Assembly (NCBI GenBank): GCA_018335585.1
Contig: JAGXRZ010000020.1
Coordinates: 124,001 to 188,000, forward strand
Direction: 5' to 3'
Origin: Selenomonadales bacterium
GTDB taxonomy: Bacteria; Bacillota; UBA994
DNA length: 64,000 bases
Part shown: piece by piece, positions 58,293 to 64,000 of the stretch
How positions within the stretch are numbered: position 1 is the stretch's first letter
How the letters are laid out: each line of letters begins with the position of its first letter
The notes under the pieces: generated by a model
Databases searched by the model: none
The model's input: the letters and a program-made list of their open reading frames with translations, nothing else
What the model was told of the DNA's origin: nothing
Translations under genes and position numbers: made by a program

Positions 58293-59648
58293 TCAAATTC
58301 CTGCACGCCGCAAGGCCGCAATATAGAATCCATCCATTCCGTCGCGGTGTGGCCAAAAATGGTAGCCGGGGCCATCCCCTCGCCTTGGCTCCCGCTTAAG
58401 TTTAAGTCGCCGCGGCAGCGTCTTTACTTCCGCAAAATCACCGTGCAGAGCCAAGAACTTCCCTACAACCTCTGTCGTTTCCTCGGGCTCGGTTGTGCAG
58501 ACACTATACACTAATGTCCCGCCTCTGGCCACTAACTGCGCCGCAGACCGGAGCATTTCGCTTTGGTTGGCGGCAAGCTGCCTGATAGTATCGTCGCTAT
58601 GTCTATAGCGCAAGTCCGGCTTATGCCGCAGCACGCCAAGACCCGAGCACGGCGCGTCTAACAGCACTTTCTCTACCTCGCCGGTAACGGCAAGCGCTTC
58701 GTGCGCCTCCCTGTGTATCGTCCGGATAGACCGGAGTCCAAGCCGTGTCGCGTTTTCAACTACCAGTTGCAGACGCTTGGCATTCCTGTCAAAAGCAAAG
58801 ATTTCCCCTTCATCACCCATTAGCTCTGCAAGATGCGTTGTCTTGCCCCCCGGCGCGGCACACAAGTCTACCACCCGCTCACGCGGCGCGGGCGCCAAAA
58901 AGTGCCCGCACATCGCCGACGCTTCGCCCTGCACGGAGTAATATCCTCCTGTAAACAGCTCGTCCGCAAACGAGGGCGTAGGAGAGGGGTAGAGGATTTC
59001 CGGCACGTACTGCCCCGCTTCTACCGTAAAATCGCGCTCCAGCAGGCGCTCGCTGAGCTCATGCACACCGATGCGGGTAGCATTTACGCGGATGCTAAAG
59101 CGCGGCGGCAGGTTATTTGCGCGCATCAACCCTTCTGTTTCCTCCGCCCCTAGCTGCCGCACCCACCGTGCCACGAGAAACGGCGGATGTGAATAGCGCA
59201 CGGAAAGATAATGCGTACAGTCCTCGGACTTTTCCGGCCAGATGAGCGCGTCCGCAGGTGCGAGGCGCCGCAAGACGGCATTCACCAAGCGCGCGGTTCC
59301 GATATGACCGAAGCGATGCGCCAGCTTTACGGCTTCGTTCACAGCCGCATGCGGTGGTATTTTGGCGAGGTACATTATCTGATAGGCACCTAGCCTAAGG
59401 ATGTTTCTGATGGCTGCCGGCAGCGTGTCAATAGGTTTTCGCATCAGGCTGTTCAGCTGAAAGTCTATGGCTAACTGCATGCTCACCGTTCCGTAAACCA
59501 GCTGAACAAGCAGTGCCTTGTCGGCACTGCTTAGGGAATGGCTTAAGAATCTCTCCAGACTGAGATTTGTGTAGGCCCCGCTCTCGTCGACGGCGATAAG
59601 TGCTTTGAGTGCGAAGAGCCTAGGCGAAGCGCTAATCTCTGCGGCCAC
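58293..59648 (-). CDS. rsmB: 16S rRNA (cytosine967-C5)-methyltransferase RsmB
   Basis: A 451-residue protein with an N-terminal NusB-like RNA-binding domain and a C-terminal methyltransferase: VVDLCAAPGGKTTHLAELM, LLDAPCSGLGVLRHKPDL (PCS motif) and VYSVCTTEPEE (catalytic Cys). GTG start overlapping the upstream gene by 17 bases. fmt-rsmB-rlmN-stp-prkC is a conserved order. Confidence 0.96.
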   Translation of the reverse strand: MAAEISASPRLFALKALIAVDESGAYTNLSLERFLSHSLSSADKALLVQLVYGTVSMQLAIDFQLNSLMRKPIDTLPAAIRNILRLGAYQIMYLAKIPPHAAVNEAVKLAHRFGHIGTARLVNAVLRRLAPADALIWPEKSEDCTHYLSVRYSHPPFLVARWVRQLGAEETEGLMRANNLPPRFSIRVNATRIGVHELSERLLERDFTVEAGQYVPEILYPSPTPSFADELFTGGYYSVQGEASAMCGHFLAPAPRERVVDLCAAPGGKTTHLAELMGDEGEIFAFDRNAKRLQLVVENATRLGLRSIRTIHREAHEALAVTGEVEKVLLDAPCSGLGVLRHKPDLRYRHSDDTIRQLAANQSEMLRSAAQLVARGGTLVYSVCTTEPEETTEVVGKFLALHGDFAEVKTLPRRLKLKREPRRGDGPGYHFWPHRDGMDGFYIAALRRAGI

Positions 59649-60312
59649 GGAGTAGCATCAAACGCAGCAGGTGAGCCAGCGAAACTGCGGTGGCGGCGAG
59701 ATAAGTGTAGCCTGCGGCGCGCAACATATCGCGCACGGGGCCTTCTTCCTCGCGCGACACGTAGCCGCCTGCGGCTAACAGCTCCACAGCCCGACTGCTG
59801 GCGTTAAACTCCACCGGCAAGGTGATAAACTGAAAGAGCACTGCGGCCGAGAAGAAAATGATTCCCAGGTCCATTAACGCCGGCATGCTAAACAGGAACC
59901 CGGCGAAGAACAAGGGGAAGGCCAGATTCGAGCCAATGCCGGCCACAGGCAGCAGCGCCGTGCGCATGGCCAACGGCGCGTAGCCCTCGGCATGTTGCGC
60001 AGCGTGACTTGCCTCGTGTGCGGCAACTCCGAGCGCCGCAATGGAAGTGCCGTTGTACACGTGCTCTGAGAGCCGCACACGGCGTGTGCGCGGGTCGTAG
60101 TGGTCAGATAGCTGCCCACCCACGGCTTCGACAGCCACGTCGTCTAAGCCTGCCTGTCGCAACAGCTCGCGCGCTACCTGGGCCCCGGTCCGTCCTCCGC
60201 GCGAGCGCATGGCGCTATACTTCTGATAGGCACTCTTAATCTTTAGCTGCGCCAACATCGCTAACACCATAGCCACAAGAATCAGCCCCATACCTGGTCC
60301 GGCAATAAACAT
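59632..60312 (-). CDS. YugP-like zinc metallopeptidase
   Basis: A 226-residue membrane protein with the zinc motif HEASHAAQHAEGY, hydrophobic segments near the N-terminus (GLILVAMVLAMLAQL) and in the C-terminal half, and LSEHVYNGTSIAALGVAAHE before the zinc site. The family is common in Bacillota between fmt and rsmB; substrates are unknown. ATG with AGGAGGG upstream. Confidence 0.92.
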   Translation of the reverse strand: MFIAGPGMGLILVAMVLAMLAQLKIKSAYQKYSAMRSRGGRTGAQVARELLRQAGLDDVAVEAVGGQLSDHYDPRTRRVRLSEHVYNGTSIAALGVAAHEASHAAQHAEGYAPLAMRTALLPVAGIGSNLAFPLFFAGFLFSMPALMDLGIIFFSAAVLFQFITLPVEFNASSRAVELLAAGGYVSREEEGPVRDMLRAAGYTYLAATAVSLAHLLRLMLLRGRRD

Positions 60313-60323
60313 CTCTAACCCTC

Positions 60324-61268
60324 CTAGTGAAATATAGTCTCCGGGTTACGGCTGAGGTAGCCGCGGTAAAAGTCTAACGCCGACATGGCTTTTTTGCCTG
60401 CGGGAAGCACCTTTAGTAGTTCGATGCTGCCGTCCTGACAGCCTACCCATACGCTGCCTTCCCGGCAGACCGCCTCCCCGGGCAGAAGTCGCGGCCCTTT
60501 GACCGAACAACGCGTTGCCAGTACGCCGAGCGTCTCTTGCCGCCACTGTGTATATGCCCCCGGCCATGGCTGCATGCCGCGGACCAAAGCATCAATCTGC
60601 TTAGACTCCATCGCCCAGTTAATCAGCCCATCTTGTTTGCGCACGGTGCGGGCGAAGGATTTTAGCTCATGCGCCTGCGGTACGCGCTTTGATTCACCTG
60701 CGTCCGGCAAGTCCAACACGCGCAAGATTAGTTCTGCGCCAAGCAGCGAGAGTTTTTCCGTGACACTGCCGCACGTATCCTCTCTGGTAATAGGGATGGC
60801 CCGCTGCTCGATAACATCCCCCGTGTCTAGGCCCCGCGCCATTTGCATAATCGTCACACCGGTTTCCTGCTCGCCGTTGACGATTGCCCAGTGCACCGGT
60901 GCTCCGCCGCGGTATTTTGGCAACAAAGAAGCATGGATGTTCTTGCAGCCAAACCGAGGCGCGGCCAATACTGCCGGTGGGAGGAGCTTAGCGTACGCAG
61001 CCACCACGATTACGTCAAGTGCCTGACCAAGCAAGAAGTCTAGCACTTCCGGATGGCCGAGCGAAGCAGGCTGCCAAACGGGTAGACCTAGTTCAAGCGC
61101 TGCTAACTTGACGGGGGGCGGCGTCAACCGTCTGCCTCTGCCGGCAGGACGGTCAGGTTGCGTAAAAACGGCTACTACAGCGTGTCCGGCACTATGCAGG
61201 GCGGTAAGCGCGGGCACGGCGAAGTCCGGTGTCCCCATAAAGACAATGCGCCTAAGCACCGTCTTCAT
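60324..61268 (-). CDS. fmt: methionyl-tRNA formyltransferase
   Basis: About 314 residues: IVFMGTPDFAVPALTAL, NIHASLLPKYRGGAPVHWAI (catalytic Asn/His), TIMQMARGLDTGDVI and a C-terminal tRNA-binding domain. It formylates initiator tRNA; the deformylase gene precedes it with a 17-base overlap. The ATG at 61268 follows GGTGGAGG. Confidence 0.96.
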   Translation of the reverse strand: MKTVLRRIVFMGTPDFAVPALTALHSAGHAVVAVFTQPDRPAGRGRRLTPPPVKLAALELGLPVWQPASLGHPEVLDFLLGQALDVIVVAAYAKLLPPAVLAAPRFGCKNIHASLLPKYRGGAPVHWAIVNGEQETGVTIMQMARGLDTGDVIEQRAIPITREDTCGSVTEKLSLLGAELILRVLDLPDAGESKRVPQAHELKSFARTVRKQDGLINWAMESKQIDALVRGMQPWPGAYTQWRQETLGVLATRCSVKGPRLLPGEAVCREGSVWVGCQDGSIELLKVLPAGKKAMSALDFYRGYLSRNPETIFH

Positions 61269-61722
61269 CGTCCTCCACCTCGACATTAATCGCTTTGTCG
61301 ATAAAGAGCACGCCGTCAAGATGGTCAATCTCGTGTTGTAGGCAACGGGCGGGTAGAGCCGTGGCCTCTATCTCTCTGACGGTGCCGTCAAGGTTTAGCC
61401 CGCGAACCACGACTTTCGCACTGCGACTCACAATGCCAGAGGCCCCGGGCACACTTAGGCATCCTTCCAAGTCCACGCTTGCGCCTTCGGACGCAATTAT
61501 CTCCGGGTTAATAAGTGCTAGCTTTATGCCGTCGACATCCATGACGATAACGCGCTTGGGGACGCCAACCTGTGGTGCAGCTAAGCCTATTCCGTTGTAG
61601 TGGTACATCGTCTCAAACATGTCTTCTACTAATCGCAGAAGCCAATCGTCTAAGCGCTTTACGGGCCGTGCCCGCTCGCGCAGAATCTCATCGCCGTGCT
61701 CACGCACTGTTCTAATCGCCAC
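61252..61722 (-). CDS. def: peptide deformylase
   Basis: A 156-residue enzyme with all three motifs: GIGLAAPQVG, EGCLSVPG (metal Cys) and QHEIDHLDGVLFID (HExxH). It removes the N-formyl group from new proteins. It lies between priA and fmt, the usual priA-def-fmt order. Confidence 0.97.
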   Translation of the reverse strand: MAIRTVREHGDEILRERARPVKRLDDWLLRLVEDMFETMYHYNGIGLAAPQVGVPKRVIVMDVDGIKLALINPEIIASEGASVDLEGCLSVPGASGIVSRSAKVVVRGLNLDGTVREIEATALPARCLQHEIDHLDGVLFIDKAINVEVEDDEDGA

Positions 61723-61746
61723 AGGAAGACACCTCGAATTCGTTAG

Positions 61747-63723
61747 TTACTCTAATATGATATACCAACGCGCGCCAGATGAACAGACTTCCGTAATCCT
61801 TGCGCGAAGCTCCCCTAACACGACTTGCAAGACCTTCCTGTTTGGTGCTTTTAGCGTGAGCTGATAGCGGTAGATGCCCTTCTGTCTCGCCGGAACTTCC
61901 GCCACCGGCCCGAGTACCGTGACAGCAGGATTTGCCCCGCACAGCACTCCTGTCGCCTCGGCAGCTTCGAGAACCTTGTGTTGGTCTTTCCCGCGGAAAC
62001 AGAGCGTAGCGAGGCCGCCAAACGGCGGATAAGACAACTTGCGCCTCAGCCTGCTCTCAATGCTGTAGAAGCCGCAGTAGTCATGTTGTTCTAGCAGCCG
62101 CAAGCAGTAATGGTTCGGATTAAACGTTTGGACAAACACCCGTCCGGACGTTGTCCCCCGCCCGGAGCGCCCGGCCACCTGCATTAGCAGAGCAAAGCTT
62201 TCCTCTACCGCGCGAAAATCCGGGTAGTACATGCCGCTGTCGGCATCGACTACACCTGCCACAGTGACGCGGGGGAAATCTAGCCCTTTGGCAATCATCT
62301 TGGTGCCCAACAAGACATGCGAATCTTGCCTGCCAAACTCGGTTAAGAGCTTCTGGTGGGCGCCTTTGCCCGCGGCAGTGTCGGCGTCGAGCCGCGTGAA
62401 AAGAAAGCCAGGGAACAACGCCTGCAGCTCCTCGGCTAGTTTCTCCGTTCCGGCCCCGCGATTGTAGAGCTGCCCGCGACAGCGCGAACACTCCTCTGAC
62501 GCACGCACAGAGTAGCCGCAGTAATGGCATAACAGCCGCCGCGCCGCCGCGTGCAGACGCAGACTTACGTCGCAGTGCGGACACGCGGCGATGTGCCCGC
62601 AGTCGCGACAAAGCGAAAGCTGTGCGTAGCCGCGCCGGTTAAAGAGCAACAGAGCTTGCTCACCGTTTTGCAGGCTCGCGGCGACAGCCTGCCGCAGCGG
62701 ACTCGAGAGAAGCCCTGACAGCCCCTGCCGCAGTTCTTGGCGCATGTCAATGATTTTTACTTCAGGCAAAGTTGTCCCCGGCGGTCGCGCAGTCAACCGC
62801 AGCAGCTTCGTACCGCCACGTGCGGCAGAAGAATACACCTCTAGCGAGGGAGTTGCACTGCCCATAAGCAACACCCCTCCCTGCCGTCGCGCCCGCAGTT
62901 GCGCTACCACGCGGGTGTGGTAGTTTACGCCGCCTTCGTGGCGATAAGTCTGCTCGTGCTCTTCGTCCATAACGATTAGCCCGAGGCGCGCTGTCGGAGC
63001 AAAAACTGCCGAACGCGCGCCGACGACTACCCGACATTCACCGCTTAGCACTCTCTGCCACGTCCTAGCCCGTTCACCGGGCGAAAGCCCGCTGTGGAGT
63101 ACTGCCACTGCCTCGCCGAAGCGATGCACCACATTGGCAATAACTTGCGCCGTCAGTGCGATTTCGGGCACCAAATAGATGGCTTGCTTGCCTTGGCTAA
63201 GTGCGAAGGAGATAGCGTGAAGGTAAACCTCTGTCTTACCGCTTCCGGTTACACCATAGAGAAGGTGCGGTTTGGCTTGCCCGTCGGCAATGGCCCGCTT
63301 GACCTGTTCGATGGCGTCTGTCTGTTCAGTCGTCAGCTGCGCCGGCGCGCTGCGCATCAGAGTTTCGTCGTGGCTTGTCGCTTGCCTAGCTACCTTCTTG
63401 AGCGAGCTGACCTCTTTCTCGCGAAAAGGTACCGGCAGCATAAGGTCGATAATGGCGCCACGTGTGCAAAGATAAAAGTCCGCGAGCTCCTGCGACAAAG
63501 CTAAGAGCGCATGGTCAAGCCAAACCGCACCGGAGTACAGCGGCTTGCCAAGGCACTTAATCTCCTCGGCAATGTCTGTGACTGAGCTGTGCCCTACAAC
63601 GAGAGCGGCCCTTGTGCTGCTCCCGAAGGGAACCTGCACGAGGCTCCCTAAAGGAGCCTCTCCTCGATACGTGAACACTCGGTCGTAGAGAGCCGGGACG
63701 TTGACCACAACTTGGCTGTACAT
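61747..63723 (-). CDS. priA: primosomal replication restart helicase PriA
   Basis: A 658-residue helicase, a little shorter than many (about 730-800). Walker A LLYGVTGSGKTEVYL, VMDEEHEQTYRHEGG, a double zinc site (CRDCGHIAACPHC, CHYCGY, CSRCRG), and helicase motifs LLGTKMIAKGLDFPRV and QVAGRSGRG. It reloads the replisome at stalled forks. N-terminal domain is slightly compact but all key residues are there. Confidence 0.96.
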   Translation of the reverse strand: MYSQVVVNVPALYDRVFTYRGEAPLGSLVQVPFGSSTRAALVVGHSSVTDIAEEIKCLGKPLYSGAVWLDHALLALSQELADFYLCTRGAIIDLMLPVPFREKEVSSLKKVARQATSHDETLMRSAPAQLTTEQTDAIEQVKRAIADGQAKPHLLYGVTGSGKTEVYLHAISFALSQGKQAIYLVPEIALTAQVIANVVHRFGEAVAVLHSGLSPGERARTWQRVLSGECRVVVGARSAVFAPTARLGLIVMDEEHEQTYRHEGGVNYHTRVVAQLRARRQGGVLLMGSATPSLEVYSSAARGGTKLLRLTARPPGTTLPEVKIIDMRQELRQGLSGLLSSPLRQAVAASLQNGEQALLLFNRRGYAQLSLCRDCGHIAACPHCDVSLRLHAAARRLLCHYCGYSVRASEECSRCRGQLYNRGAGTEKLAEELQALFPGFLFTRLDADTAAGKGAHQKLLTEFGRQDSHVLLGTKMIAKGLDFPRVTVAGVVDADSGMYYPDFRAVEESFALLMQVAGRSGRGTTSGRVFVQTFNPNHYCLRLLEQHDYCGFYSIESRLRRKLSYPPFGGLATLCFRGKDQHKVLEAAEATGVLCGANPAVTVLGPVAEVPARQKGIYRYQLTLKAPNRKVLQVVLGELRARITEVCSSGARWYIILE

Positions 63724-63734
63724 GGCTCAAACAA

Positions 63735-63755
63735 AGCGTAGGCAACGCCTACGCT
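63735..63755 (-). terminator. hairpin between rpoZ and priA, possible attenuator or terminator
   Basis: AGCGTAGGC pairs with GCCTACGCT around a 3-base loop; TTTGTTTG follows on the minus strand. It overlaps the rpoZ stop and sits 12 bases from the priA start, so it may limit expression into priA. Confidence 0.55.
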
Positions 63756-63951
63756 ACTTTGTGCCTTCCCGCAAACGCTGGTACGTGATAATCCCTTTGT
63801 CAATCTCCTCTAGCGCTGCCGTCACCGGTTTGTCTACGACCGGTTTCTTTTGCAGCATCAACTCGCGGGCCCGCTTAGCCGAAGCTACTACCAGTGTGTA
63901 TTTGCTGTCGACACGCCGCAGGAGTTTATCTACAGATGGGTGAATCATCAT
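63754..63951 (-). CDS. rpoZ: RNA polymerase omega subunit
   Basis: A 65-residue protein: MMIHPSVDKLLRRVDSKYTL, ASAKRARELML and AALEEIDKGIITYQR, the omega pattern. It stabilises RNA polymerase. The order gmk-rpoZ-priA is standard in Bacillota, though coaBC usually lies between rpoZ and priA and is absent here. Confidence 0.93.
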   Translation of the reverse strand: MMIHPSVDKLLRRVDSKYTLVVASAKRARELMLQKKPVVDKPVTAALEEIDKGIITYQRLREGTK

Positions 63952-63960
63952 GGCTATCGC

Positions 63961-64000
63961 CTACCCTTCCACTACTTCGTCTCTATCTTCTTTGTCAAGC
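63961..64000 (-). CDS. gmk: C-terminal end of an upstream gene, probably guanylate kinase
   Basis: The last 12 codons (ending LDKEDRDEVVEG) of a minus-strand gene that continues past the right edge, nine bases upstream of rpoZ. Too short to identify on its own; gmk is inferred because it precedes rpoZ in most relatives. Confidence 0.4.
   Translation of the reverse strand, partial: LDKEDRDEVVEG

Overview
The window looks like a chromosomal segment of an endospore-forming, flagellated Gram-positive bacterium (Bacillota, most likely a clostridial lineage), moderately GC-rich. Sporulation markers (an alpha/beta-type SASP, SpoVS, YlbJ and a 26-residue SpoVM-like micro-gene), a Bacillus-type order of housekeeping genes and strong AGGAGG ribosome sites support this. 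I cannot name the species. Nearly everything is on the minus strand; only the chemoreceptor gene, ylbJ and rpmB are on the plus strand.

Region 1 (1-24640) is a flagellar/chemotaxis supercluster read right to left: cheW-cheA-cheB-flgM-flgN-flgK-flgL-fliW-csrA, then hag, fliD, fliS, a FlgN-like gene and flaG, then flgB-flgC-fliE-fliF-fliG-fliH-fliI-fliJ-fliK-flgD-flgE-motA-motB-fliL-fliO-fliP-fliQ-fliR, which runs off the left edge. Sigma-D-like promoters can be proposed for cheW, hag and fliD, and a sigma-H-like promoter for flgB. The hag leader carries a CsrA-type GGA hairpin, and csrA-fliW lie just upstream of hag. fliM, fliN/fliY and cheY are missing from their usual place between fliL and fliO.

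Region 2 (24825-29524) is a small accessory stretch: a methyl-accepting chemotaxis protein, a DUF2281 antitoxin gene with its own promoter beside a deleted, frameshifted PIN-toxin gene, a membrane-embedded M28 peptidase and a RhuM-family protein.

Region 3 (29554-49890) is conserved core: yifB; ylxM-ffh-rpsP-khpA-rimM-trmD-rplS-lepB-rbgA-rnhB-yraN; smc-ftsY; plsX-degV-acpP-rnc-spoVS; ackA-DUF177-rpmF; ylbJ; rsmD-coaD. Region 4 (50001-64000) holds a SASP gene with a sigma-G-like promoter, asp23-fakA, rpmB, and the long block gmk-rpoZ-priA-def-fmt-yugP-rsmB-rlmN-stp-prkC-rsgA-rpe-(small membrane gene)-spoVM.

The most unusual feature is not a gene. Several families of tandem seven-base repeats sit at four places (about 14.1, 15.8, 17.5 and 31.1 kb). 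At fliS, fliD and yifB an array directly touches or overlaps the Shine-Dalgarno sequence, and at csrA the arrays run into the 3' end of the reading frame and supply its stop codon. No CRISPR array, tRNA, rRNA, IS element or obvious new multigene system was seen.
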